From positions 1 to 11,258 of the forward strand of contig JAKSBM010001035.1 of assembly GCA_022361135.1 (NCBI GenBank): a DNA stretch of 11,258 nt, given 5' to 3'. Shown here in pieces: positions 1 to 6,338 of the stretch. Below the pieces are notes generated by a model. That model was not told the origin of the DNA. It did not search any database and worked only from the letters and a program-made list of their open reading frames with translations. How positions within the stretch are numbered: the first letter of the stretch is position 1; every line of letters starts with the position of its first letter. The stretch comes from Desulfobacterales bacterium (GTDB taxonomy: Bacteria > Desulfobacterota > Desulfobacteria > Desulfobacterales > Desulfobacteraceae). The translations under genes were made by a program, and so were the position numbers.

Positions 1-702
1 CTGGCAGCTCTATGGCAGTGGGCGGCCTGGGCGTTTTCCGACCTGGTGGTGGCAGCGCCCCTGGAGACCCTGTCTGCAGTCCTGGCCCTGGTGTCGGATT
101 CAGATTTTATCTTCAACCATTTCCTGGTGACCCTCGGGCGCATGGCCCTGGCCCTGGCTGTTGGGATCGGGGTGGGCGGTATCCTGGGCATCGCCGCCGG
201 CCTTGCACCGGGAGTTCGACCCTTGGTTGAACCGTTGCGGTGGATGCTCATGACCGTTCCCGGGGTGGTGATTGTGGTGGTATTCATGCTCTGGTTCGGC
301 ATGGGGACGGCCATGGTGGTGGCCATTGCCGCCAGCATGGGGGCACCGGTGATCTTTGTCCATGTGGCCGATGCCATGGCCCTGGCCGACGAAGACCTGC
401 TGGAAATGGCCCGGGTCTACAGGTTCGGGTTCAGGGGGCGGTTGATTCGGATTTATGCCATGGCCGTTGCCGGCCCTTTTTTTTCAGCCTTGGTGGTGGC
501 AGCGGGTAACACCGTTCGGGTGGTGGTTTTGGCCGAGGTCCTTGGGGCCAATCAAGGATTGGGCCATTGCCTGGCCATGGCGCGCACCCATCTGGATACC
601 CCGGTCCTTTACGCCCTGGCACTGATCTCCATGTCAATGGTCGGGGGGATGGAGTTTTTTGTGCTCAGGCCACTGGAAAAACGTCTGGTGTGGAAGGGAT
701 GA
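1..702 (+). CDS. ABC transporter permease, SsuC/TauC type (5' partial)
   Basis: The frame is open from base 1 to the TGA at 700-702, so the N-terminus lies outside the window; about 233 residues are visible. The protein is an inner-membrane permease of the sulfonate/nitrate/taurine importer family (BPD_transp_1 fold). What shows this: a series of hydrophobic membrane segments, and a cytoplasmic EAA-type loop around residues 132-158 (LLEMARVYRFGFRGRL followed by a PFFSAL stretch), where the ATPase docks. An internal ATG at base 46 is only a possible start; codons before it already read as family-like sequence, so I treat the gene as truncated by the window. It overlaps the next gene by ATGA, which indicates translational coupling. 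No binding protein is visible, so the substrate cannot be named; sulfonate, nitrate, thiamine-precursor and aromatic transporters all share this architecture. Confidence 0.88.
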   Translation: MAALWQWAAWAFSDLVVAAPLETLSAVLALVSDSDFIFNHFLVTLGRMALALAVGIGVGGILGIAAGLAPGVRPLVEPLRWMLMTVPGVVIVVVFMLWFGMGTAMVVAIAASMGAPVIFVHVADAMALADEDLLEMARVYRFGFRGRLIRIYAMAVAGPFFSALVVAAGNTVRVVVLAEVLGANQGLGHCLAMARTHLDTPVLYALALISMSMVGGMEFFVLRPLEKRLVWKG

Positions 703-1337
703 GTCGGATGGTATTGGAATGTATCAATCTGGAAAAACGATACGGCAGCCATATGCTTTTTACCGGTTTGAACCTGGCATTGGGAAAGGCCGAGATCATC
801 GGCATTTTAGGCACCAGTGGAAGGGGTAAATCCAGTCTGCTCAAGATCGCAGCCGGTCTGGTTGCACCCACCAAAGGAAAATGCCGGGTTCATGCCGGCC
901 CTGTGGGGTATGTGTTTCAGGAGCCCAGGCTGCTGCCCTGGTATTCGGCTCTGGACAATGTGGCCCTGGCCCTTTTGCCTTTAGGATACACCATTTCTTC
1001 GGCCCGGCAACGGGCCGGGCAATTTCTCGACCAGATGGGCCTGTCCGGATTTGAAACCCATTATCCCGGTACCCTGTCCGGGGGCATGAACCAGCGGGTT
1101 TCCATTGCCCGGGCCCTGGCCGTATCACCAAAGCTTTTGCTCCTTGACGAGCCCTTTACCGGACTGGACCCCGACCTGCGGGCATCGGTTCGGGACAGGA
1201 TGGAAAATGTGCTGGCCAAAACCCGGGCCGGTGTCATCCATGTCACCCATGCCAAAGAAGAATTAATGACTTCCACAAATCGCATTTTCACCCTGACGGC
1301 CCAGGGATTGGTTCCCATGGAAAAGGGAGGGGGATAA
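699..1337 (+). CDS. ABC transporter ATP-binding protein, SsuB/TauB type
   Basis: This is the ATPase partner of the upstream permease, energising import at the inner face of the membrane. Visible motifs, numbered from the ATG at 699: Walker A GTSGRGKSS (38-46), Q-loop Q74 in FQEPRLLPW, signature LSGGM (126-130), Walker B LLLLDEP (146-152), D-loop TGLD and switch His184 in HVTHAKEE. FQEPRLLPW and LSGGMNQRVSIARAL are typical of the nitrate/sulfonate/taurine branch. The start at 699 overlaps the permease stop in ATGA, with a purine-rich GGAAGGG just before it; ATG 708 is an alternative. At 212 residues it is shorter than the usual roughly 250, because it ends soon after the switch region, but all catalytic motifs are present. 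It is the last gene of its unit before the terminator at 1445-1490. Confidence 0.9.
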   Translation: MSRMVLECINLEKRYGSHMLFTGLNLALGKAEIIGILGTSGRGKSSLLKIAAGLVAPTKGKCRVHAGPVGYVFQEPRLLPWYSALDNVALALLPLGYTISSARQRAGQFLDQMGLSGFETHYPGTLSGGMNQRVSIARALAVSPKLLLLDEPFTGLDPDLRASVRDRMENVLAKTRAGVIHVTHAKEELMTSTNRIFTLTAQGLVPMEKGGG

Positions 1338-1341
1338 GGGA

Positions 1342-1436
1342 AGCCCCCTCGGAGGTATCCAATGAAATAGAAAAGAAAAAAGTATACCCAAGAACCTAAA
1401 GAAAAAGCCGTCAAGTTAATAAGTGAAGGGGGCTGA
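1342..1436 (+). pseudogene. Relic of an IS3-family transposase OrfA start
   Basis: A ribosome site GGAGG (1351-1355) precedes ATG 1362. The frame from there reads MK, a TAG stop, then KRKKYTQEPKEKAVKLISEG and one more G, then TGA at 1434. This matches the typical beginning of IS3/IS911-type OrfA proteins (a basic start, then a YxxEFKxxAVxL pattern, the beginning of the helix-turn-helix region). Decay is visible as the stop at codon 3, Pro in the usual Phe position, and loss of everything after about 24 codons. The remnant is bracketed by an 8-base inverted pair, AGCCCCCT (1342-1349) and AGGGGGCT (1427-1434), which could be a chance match or a trace of the deletion. It is non-functional. Recognition rests on about 20 residues, hence moderate confidence. 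Confidence 0.55.
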
Positions 1437-1444
1437 ATTAAAAT

Positions 1445-1490
1445 AAAAAAACGTTAAGGGTGGGGGAATTCCCTCCCTTAACGTTTTTTT
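1445..1490. terminator. Strong bidirectional rho-independent terminator
   Basis: AACGTTAAGGG (1450-1460) pairs perfectly with CCCTTAACGTT (1475-1485). The stem extends by GGG/CCC past one T-T mismatch. An A-run lies on the left and a T-run on the right, so it can end transcription both of the plus-strand ABC genes and of the minus-strand PEP-CTERM gene that converge here. Confidence 0.9.
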
Positions 1491-1575
1491 GTGGATATAG
1501 TTTCGTTATCCAGTCATGTCGCTGCCCGTTGAATCCTAGCCTCGGATGACGGGTTGCCACCGGAATGGATGGGAT

Positions 1576-2226
1576 CTATTCTTGGAAGCGTCTCCGTCCC
1601 ATGCCGGCCAGGCCCATTAACCCGCATCCCAAGAGGAGCATGGTTCCGGGTTCTGGAACGGCAGAGATCGTACCGTCACTGCCCGGCACCAGGGCGACAA
1701 TGAAATCGTCAAAGTCGGCGTCGCCGACCCTGGGGCCGTAGCCGTTATCGTTAAAGCCTACAATGATCGTCCCTTCACCAAGGGTGATGGGAGTGCTCAG
1801 GTAGGAAAGGGTATCACTGGCGCTGGTCAAGCGGAAGAGTTCAAAGAAGTTATTGTTCAGGTTGACGTCCAGAGCGATGTCATAGGGACCGCCAAAGTCC
1901 TGGAAATAAAGATTATGGGTATCAAAATTAACAGAGTTAAAGGTACCCAATTGGCCGGGATAGTAGCTGGCAAAGGTTTCGGAATGGTCGCCTTCGTGAA
2001 CCCAATTTGCGTTGTTGGATTCAAAACCAATCACGGTATACTGCCAGGTGCCGGAAAAGTCCGCGGTCTCCAGGTGTTCCCACCCGTTGAAATAGGTTGA
2101 GTCGTTTAAAAGGTCTTCAACCTGCCCTATGGTATAGGGTACAGAGTATGCTGCGGCCGGGGATGTGGTGAAGATGCCAAAGCCGACAACAAGTAAAGAT
2201 GCCAGGGTTAATAAAAAGCGTTTCAT
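1576..2226 (-). CDS. Secreted PEP-CTERM domain protein
   Basis: 216 residues. The N-terminus is a Sec signal peptide (MKRF, hydrophobic core, then SPAAA before Tyr27, a likely cleavage site). The C-terminus is a textbook PEP-CTERM sorting signal: VPEPG at 190-194, a hydrophobic segment LLLGCGLMGLAG, then the basic tail RRR. Such proteins are exported, cut by an exosortase and usually become part of extracellular polysaccharide-associated material. The middle is rich in aromatic, Asn and Asp residues, and GDADFDDFIVAL near residue 170 resembles the acidic motif common before PEP-CTERM tails. No enzymatic motif is seen, so the exact role is unknown. The start is fixed by AAGGAGA (2234-2240) seven bases before ATG. 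No exosortase lies in the window; it must be encoded elsewhere. Expression appears controlled by the leader riboswitch at 2241-2345. Confidence 0.9.
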   Translation of the reverse strand: MKRFLLTLASLLVVGFGIFTTSPAAAYSVPYTIGQVEDLLNDSTYFNGWEHLETADFSGTWQYTVIGFESNNANWVHEGDHSETFASYYPGQLGTFNSVNFDTHNLYFQDFGGPYDIALDVNLNNNFFELFRLTSASDTLSYLSTPITLGEGTIIVGFNDNGYGPRVGDADFDDFIVALVPGSDGTISAVPEPGTMLLLGCGLMGLAGMGRRRFQE

Positions 2227-2240
2227 GGTAGGTTCTCCTT

Positions 2241-2284
2241 AAAATTAAAACAGCCGGTTTGCCTCTTTTCAGGCAGCCGGCTGT
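2241..2284 (-). terminator. Leader terminator of the PEP-CTERM gene (riboswitch expression platform)
   Basis: On the minus strand, ACAGCCGG (2284-2277) pairs with CCGGCTGT (2257-2250), with an inner TGCCT/AGGCA stem (2260-2264 with 2271-2275), followed directly by TTTTAATTTT (2250-2241). The ribosome site and ATG of the PEP-CTERM gene come right after. The upstream arm uses bases that also belong to the aptamer's third helix and closing strand, so the two structures cannot coexist. Confidence 0.8.
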
Positions 2285-2345
2285 CTTGATTCCAAGACCC
2301 TTGGCATTCCGTCCCCACTTCACAATGGGTTTGGCTTTTCTGAAA
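2267..2345 (-). ncRNA. Cyclic-di-GMP class I (GEMM-I) riboswitch aptamer
   Basis: Read on the minus strand, the element has the GEMM-I layout. A closing helix is formed by TTTCAG (2345-2340) and CTGAAA (2272-2267). GCCAAAC follows. A hairpin CCCATT-GTGA-AGTGGG (2329-2314) carries a GNRA tetraloop, followed by GGACG as in the family's GGGACG. A second hairpin GTCTTG-GAAT-CAAGAC (2298-2283) leads into AGCCGGCTGCC, matching the family's AGCNGGGTTNCC-like 3' segment. The match is by eye to the known consensus. The segment after GGACG reads GAATGCC where the consensus has CAAAGCC, so it may be a variant. The 3' strands overlap the terminator at 2241-2284, which predicts that ligand binding stops termination and turns the PEP-CTERM gene on. 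Confidence 0.75.
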
Positions 2346-2618
2346 TTTATTCCATCCTCGAAATCCGGGATGGTTTGATTTGGCTGTTAGATAAACCTAA
2401 GGCAGGGTCGGGAGTGATGCCATCGGATAAGTGTCGTATATTTTTGATTTTTTTGATGCGGCACTGTGATTTTTGACACGATATGAAAAATGGGTCGGAA
2501 ATGTTAAGGCGTTTTTTGATTGCAGGGTGTGGCTATGATTTGGAAATAGCCCTTGGTCATTCTTATTTTGGGGAATACCGTGCCTTGGCCGTACGGATAC
2601 GGAGTGGATCAGGGATTG
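2346..2618. other. Intergenic stretch with no recognised gene
   Basis: This AT-rich spacer separates the riboswitch leader from the 3' side of the RidA-like gene. It must hold the promoter for the riboswitch transcript, but I could not find a convincing -35/-10 pair or a -24/-12 pair. The only open frame, starting at 2483 on the plus strand, has no ribosome site and no family-like sequence. Confidence 0.5.
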
Positions 2619-2657
2619 GCCCCATGCGGTTTCACAATGGAAGAAACCGCATGGAGC
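2619..2657. repeat. Perfect 12-base inverted repeat downstream of ridA
   Basis: CCATGCGGTTTC (2622-2633) and GAAACCGCATGG (2643-2654) form a perfect stem with a 9-base loop, extended by GC/GC past one mismatch. It lies about 25 bases beyond the RidA stop. No T-run follows on the minus strand, so it looks more like a 3' stabilising stem-loop or a protein site than a classical terminator. Confidence 0.6.
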
Positions 2658-2681
2658 GCATTTATAAAAATATGGAAGGTT

Positions 2682-3035
2682 TTATTTTTTTGCGGCGATA
2701 ACCGAGATTTCCACCAGCAGTTCCGGCCTCGCCATCCGAGCTTCGACGCAGGCCCGGGCCGGTGCATCTCCTTCGGGCACCCAGTTATCCCAGACCGAGT
2801 TCATTTCTGCAAAATCCTTCATATCCCGGATGTAGATGGTGGCGGAGAGGATGTGGGATCGGTCCGATCCCGCCTCCTCCAAAAGGGCATCCACCTTGGC
2901 CAGCATGTTTTCCGTTTGGGGTCCGATGGGTTGATCCGCATTGTCTGCAACCTGGCCGCACAGGTAGATGGTATCTTTACAGGTAACAATTTTGCTCATG
3001 CGTTGGCCGGTCTCTTGACGGGTAATGGTGCTCAT
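2682..3035 (-). CDS. ridA: RidA/YjgF/YER057c/UK114 family imine deaminase, YoaB-like
   Basis: 117 residues, the normal family length. RidA proteins are cytosolic trimers that hydrolyse reactive enamine/imine intermediates such as 2-aminoacrylate released by PLP enzymes. Visible marks: [10 protein letters not shown] (21-30) for the first strand region, [22 protein letters not shown] (64-85), and PARACVEA (92-99), which holds Arg94, equivalent to the catalytic Arg105 of E. coli RidA, plus the neighbouring Cys. Glu109 in LLVEISVIA fits the conserved C-terminal acid. The wording around 60-110 resembles E. coli YoaB more than RidA itself. AAAGGAAA stands about 10 bases before ATG 3035. It lies downstream of the Pot/KamA-like operon but beyond a strong terminator, so it may be a separate unit or fed by read-through. 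A link to that operon's PLP-type chemistry is plausible but inferred. Confidence 0.9.
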   Translation of the reverse strand: MSTITRQETGQRMSKIVTCKDTIYLCGQVADNADQPIGPQTENMLAKVDALLEEAGSDRSHILSATIYIRDMKDFAEMNSVWDNWVPEGDAPARACVEARMARPELLVEISVIAAKK

Positions 3036-3070
3036 ATTCTGTGTTTCCTTTATGTCTGTTCTGGTAATTT

Positions 3071-3109
3071 AAAAATAAAGTGCCCGGTCAAACCGGGCAT
3101 TTATTTTAT
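3071..3109. terminator. Rho-independent terminator between the M23-like gene and ridA
   Basis: TGCCCGGT (3081-3088) and ACCGGGCA (3092-3099) form a perfect stem with loop CAA. An A-rich left flank and TTTATTTTA right flank make it usable in both directions. On the minus strand the hairpin is followed by CTTTATTTTTAAATTA, so it should end the long operon that finishes at 3202. Confidence 0.85.
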
Positions 3110-3201
3110 CCATTGAAAGCGCCCATCTTAACAAAAAATTTCAATTCATAATACCCGTTCCGATTGCGGCGTACGAAATCACGGTTGGCATTTGAATCCG
3201 A

Positions 3202-3864
3202 TCATATGATGAACATGGGCAGGGGATGGGGGCAGAGCCGGTCCATGATGGTTAGATCTGAACCATTGCAATATCCCTTGGATACCCAGCCATTTTCGTA
3301 GCCTTCCTGGGTGATGACCTGGAGATGGGTGTGATAGAACCAATTCCCGTTTTCGTGGAAGTCCCCGATTTCCGCAAAGACATCCCCGGCTTTAAAGGGC
3401 GTGCCCTTTGCCGGAAGCTTTTCTTTGTTTAAATGGCCGTAGAGGGTGTAAAAGGTTTCAAAGTGGGGGCTGTCGTGTCGGAGGAGGACATTGGCGCCGT
3501 AGTTGCCCGTGCCTTCTTCATATCCGCTTTCCTGCACCACACTGTCCAGGGGGGCGCACAGGGGGGTTCCCAGATCCACAATGATATCCAGTCCCAGGTG
3601 GAAATAGCGTTCTTCGGCCCGCATCTGTTCATAGTGGGAAAGGATGGGCTGCCTGTTTTCCAGGTAGGAGGCCAGCCCCCAACTGTGGCGGCCCTTCATC
3701 CGATTGTCCAACCACTTTTGAAAGGCGGGCTGGTCCATGATGTCCACTTGGTCATAGACTGGGGACCCCATGGAAAGATCCAGAATAAAAGGATTGCCGG
3801 TTAATCCGGTGAAAAGGGGCTTGAGATCCACGTGGGGGCTGTAGGTCAGATAGGGAAATTTCAT
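3202..3864 (-). CDS. M23-fold metallopeptidase-like protein without signal peptide
   Basis: 220 residues. The second half has the M23/LytM zinc site: HLGLD (His89 and Asp93), YGHL (His144) and HTHLQ (His178 and His180). GTPLCAPLDSVV, NYGANVLLRHD and the KAGDVFAEIG turn are also typical of the fold. The first 85 residues are not recognised. Ordinary M23 enzymes cut peptidoglycan cross-links outside the membrane, but this protein starts MKFPYLTYSP with no signal peptide or membrane segment, so it is probably cytosolic. M23-like domains are also known fused to kinase-like and class III aminotransferase domains in amine-metabolism proteins, which suits the present setting better than wall hydrolysis; this is inference. 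AAGGTG lies 8-9 bases before ATG 3864, and the gap to the KamA-like stop is 19 bases. It is the last gene before the terminator at 3071-3109. Confidence 0.8.
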   Translation of the reverse strand: MKFPYLTYSPHVDLKPLFTGLTGNPFILDLSMGSPVYDQVDIMDQPAFQKWLDNRMKGRHSWGLASYLENRQPILSHYEQMRAEERYFHLGLDIIVDLGTPLCAPLDSVVQESGYEEGTGNYGANVLLRHDSPHFETFYTLYGHLNKEKLPAKGTPFKAGDVFAEIGDFHENGNWFYHTHLQVITQEGYENGWVSKGYCNGSDLTIMDRLCPHPLPMFII

Positions 3865-3883
3865 TTCAGTGGCACCTTATTGT

Positions 3884-6337
3884 TTAGGATACAGGGAAAT
3901 CATTGGTTTTTAACAGGCCCGGAACCTTTACCACCGGGCATCCGGCTCCGTCGGATTCCACACCTTCGGGGAAGGAAAAACTGGGATCCAGGGCCGTGAA
4001 ATAGCCCAGAGGATAGCAGTCCAGCCGCACCGAGGCAATATCTTCCTGGGGTGGCGTGAAGGTGGCGGTCAAACCATAGTCTGCCTCTCCCAGTGGGGTG
4101 GCAAGGATATACCGGGGGATTTCCCGGCCCGACCCTTCCCGGCGGACCTGTGTGGCAATGTCCGTGACATCGTATGAATCCACAGGGAATTGAGGGTTCC
4201 ATTGATTCTGTATCGGAGTGCCGGCCACATAGAGGTGGTGGAATTCAATGCCGGCCCGCCTCAGGGCATGGGCCAGGGCGTGGATGGCTCCGGGGCTGTC
4301 GTTGACGCCGCCCAGGAGGGGAACATTGGCATAGACCGTGATGCCTCGGTTATTCAATTGCTGGGTTAGTTTTTTATGGGCATGGGTAATTTCGTCGGCG
4401 GTCAGGGCCCAGGTTTCAATTTCCAATCGCTGGGGCAGGACAACGGACAGGGTGTTCAACTTTGCCAGAACCTGAATGATCGGCCGGGTATAGACCTGGG
4501 GCCGCTGCATGAAGGCGGGGGAAGACAGTCGAACCAGGTTGACATGGGGGATTTCACCCAGGGCTTTGACCAGCCGCTCCAGATTGTAAATCTGTTCATG
4601 GATGTCCTGGTCGCCTGAAAGGATAACATCGGTTATTTCTGCCCGGGTTCGGACGTAATCCAACTCTGCTTCCCCGGCCTCCCAGGAGAGTCTGACACGG
4701 GTGGCGTGGAGTCGGTCCAATTTTTCCAGGCCGGTGGGGACTATGGACGGCATGGTTTGAACGGCCAGTTGATCCTGGAGCCGGCTGATTTCCTGGGCCG
4801 AGGCGGCTGGATTTTGTGCGGATCGGCGGGGGGGCCGCTTGCCCCATAGGTAATCCGGGGTGCCGATTTTTGCCATGTATTGAATATCGATGGTCCCTTC
4901 TTCGTTGATCCGGATATTGGTCAATTCATTGGCCAGCGGGGCAAAGGCTTTGAAGTAGTCCGGGGTATACGGGGTTCGGATCCAGATGAAATTGGGATTG
5001 TCCGCCACTTTTTCAACGGCCCAGCCACTGGATCCCCAATCCATTTTCCCGATGGGGGTGGCCGTGCAGATTCTGGGAATGGCCCGGTCGGAAAGGTGTG
5101 CCCTGAGGTGCTGGGCCATGTCAATCCCCTGGGACAGGGGTTTCCAATAGATGGAATTGCCGTGGATGGGACTGCAGGGAATATAAATATAGTGAAGCTC
5201 TGCCCCGGCGCCTTTTAACAGGCTGAAAAGGCGTACCAGTTCCGGCCCTGTGTCGTTGCAGTCGCTGAGAAACGGGGTTTGGATGTAAACGGGAATGCCC
5301 GAAGACACCAGATCTGAAATGATTTCCAGGCTCTCGGGGGACACCTCGTCCGGGTGGATGAAATGGGTGGCCACTTCCATGCCTTTGCCCCGTTGTTGCA
5401 GGGCCATGTTTTTTTCCTTCAAATATTTAAGATATTTGCCCTGGTCGGCCAGGAAAAGGTCTGGATAATAGGCAATGGACCGGGTGGCCAGCCTGAGGGT
5501 TTCCACATGGTCCACGGCCATGAGGCCGTCAATGGCAGCGGCCATATTGGCTCGGTTCATGAAGGGATCCCCCCCGGTGATGACGATTTCCTTAATGCGG
5601 GGGGAGGCCGCCACATGGTCCACGGCCCGGGCCACATCTTCCGGCGTGGGATTGGCCTCGTTCCGGGCATCCTTGTGTTTCCGGAAGCAAAAGCGGCAAT
5701 AGACCGGACAGCTCATGTTGAGGAGGAAGATGACCCGGTTCTGGTACATCTGTTCCAAAAGTCCGTCGTGGAATTGGCCAATCCAGGTGTTGGTGTGCCC
5801 CACGGATTCCAGTTCTTCCACAAAGGGAAGGTATTGATAGGCCACATCCCTGGAAACCATCATCTGGCGGATGGTGTGCCGGGAAAGGCGTACGGGGTAT
5901 TTTTCAATGACCTCCTGGAGGGCTGTTTTGTCCTGGTCCGGGATGGGGAGGTTGGCGGCCCGGGCCAGCTGATCCGTATCCTTGATGGAAACATAACCAT
6001 TGCCGGGTAAGATGATTTGGAGCAATGCCACAATAAATGGGGAGGGCAGTGTCACCCCATTCAGAACAATGCCCCGGCCCGGATTTTCCCCCAGGGATTG
6101 GGCCATGGCCTGGAAAAATGCCATGGGGTCCTGGTCAAATCCGCAGGCCTTGAGCAGGGCCGACCATTTATTCCTTCCCGCTCCCGTGCCGATGATACGG
6201 GCAAAGGCAGTGCCGCAGAATTGGGCATGGCCGTATATGTCCAAAAATTCAACTGCGGCCTGGGTCAGGTCGGCCAGGGGCAATTGAACCTGTTTATCCG
6301 CATGGATAAAATTTACCTGAATCATGGATTGCGTCAT
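3884..6337 (-). CDS. Tandem KamA-like radical SAM protein with a degenerate second half
   Basis: 817 residues from ATG 6337, one base after the previous stop, with GAGG inside that gene; an in-frame ATG at 6445 would overlap the upstream gene by 107 bases and is unlikely. Residues 1-145 are not recognised. Residues 146-500 match the lysine 2,3-aminomutase (KamA) family: KYPVRLSRHTIRQ, the 4Fe-4S motif Cys210-x3-Cys214-x2-Cys217, Arg219 (equivalent of the carboxylate-binding Arg134 of clostridial KamA), TGGDP (254-258), CND (360-362) and Lys431 in ATPIGK, a candidate PLP lysine. Residues 566-760 repeat this fold about 320 residues later (LSGDQD, IPHVNLVRL, GGVND, ATPLGEADYG) without the cysteines and with Glu751 where Lys431 stands. 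True KamA is about 410 residues. Neighbouring Pot-type importer genes suggest an imported amine or amino acid; the reaction is unknown. Confidence 0.85.
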   Translation of the reverse strand: MTQSMIQVNFIHADKQVQLPLADLTQAAVEFLDIYGHAQFCGTAFARIIGTGAGRNKWSALLKACGFDQDPMAFFQAMAQSLGENPGRGIVLNGVTLPSPFIVALLQIILPGNGYVSIKDTDQLARAANLPIPDQDKTALQEVIEKYPVRLSRHTIRQMMVSRDVAYQYLPFVEELESVGHTNTWIGQFHDGLLEQMYQNRVIFLLNMSCPVYCRFCFRKHKDARNEANPTPEDVARAVDHVAASPRIKEIVITGGDPFMNRANMAAAIDGLMAVDHVETLRLATRSIAYYPDLFLADQGKYLKYLKEKNMALQQRGKGMEVATHFIHPDEVSPESLEIISDLVSSGIPVYIQTPFLSDCNDTGPELVRLFSLLKGAGAELHYIYIPCSPIHGNSIYWKPLSQGIDMAQHLRAHLSDRAIPRICTATPIGKMDWGSSGWAVEKVADNPNFIWIRTPYTPDYFKAFAPLANELTNIRINEEGTIDIQYMAKIGTPDYLWGKRPPRRSAQNPAASAQEISRLQDQLAVQTMPSIVPTGLEKLDRLHATRVRLSWEAGEAELDYVRTRAEITDVILSGDQDIHEQIYNLERLVKALGEIPHVNLVRLSSPAFMQRPQVYTRPIIQVLAKLNTLSVVLPQRLEIETWALTADEITHAHKKLTQQLNNRGITVYANVPLLGGVNDSPGAIHALAHALRRAGIEFHHLYVAGTPIQNQWNPQFPVDSYDVTDIATQVRREGSGREIPRYILATPLGEADYGLTATFTPPQEDIASVRLDCYPLGYFTALDPSFSFPEGVESDGAGCPVVKVPGLLKTNDFPVS

Positions 6338-6338
6338 C

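Noticed and set aside
1500..1565. Possible second riboswitch around the CCCGT/ACGGG stem after the PEP-CTERM gene
   Set aside because: Only a modest stem-loop with internal mismatches is seen. None of the conserved GEMM 5' elements is present on either strand.
2483..2701. Plus-strand open frame of 72 codons, plus a longer overlapping frame to 3116
   Set aside because: No ribosome site, no family-like sequence, and the longer frame runs antisense through the clear RidA gene.
3110..3150. TTAAGA-N17-TAAAAT promoter candidate for ridA on the minus strand
   Set aside because: A transcript starting there would enter the strong terminator at once, so it is not a sensible ridA promoter without an antitermination mechanism that I cannot see.
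5354..6010. Plus-strand open frame of 218 codons
   Set aside because: It is the antisense of the KamA-like radical SAM region and has no ribosome site or recognisable domain.
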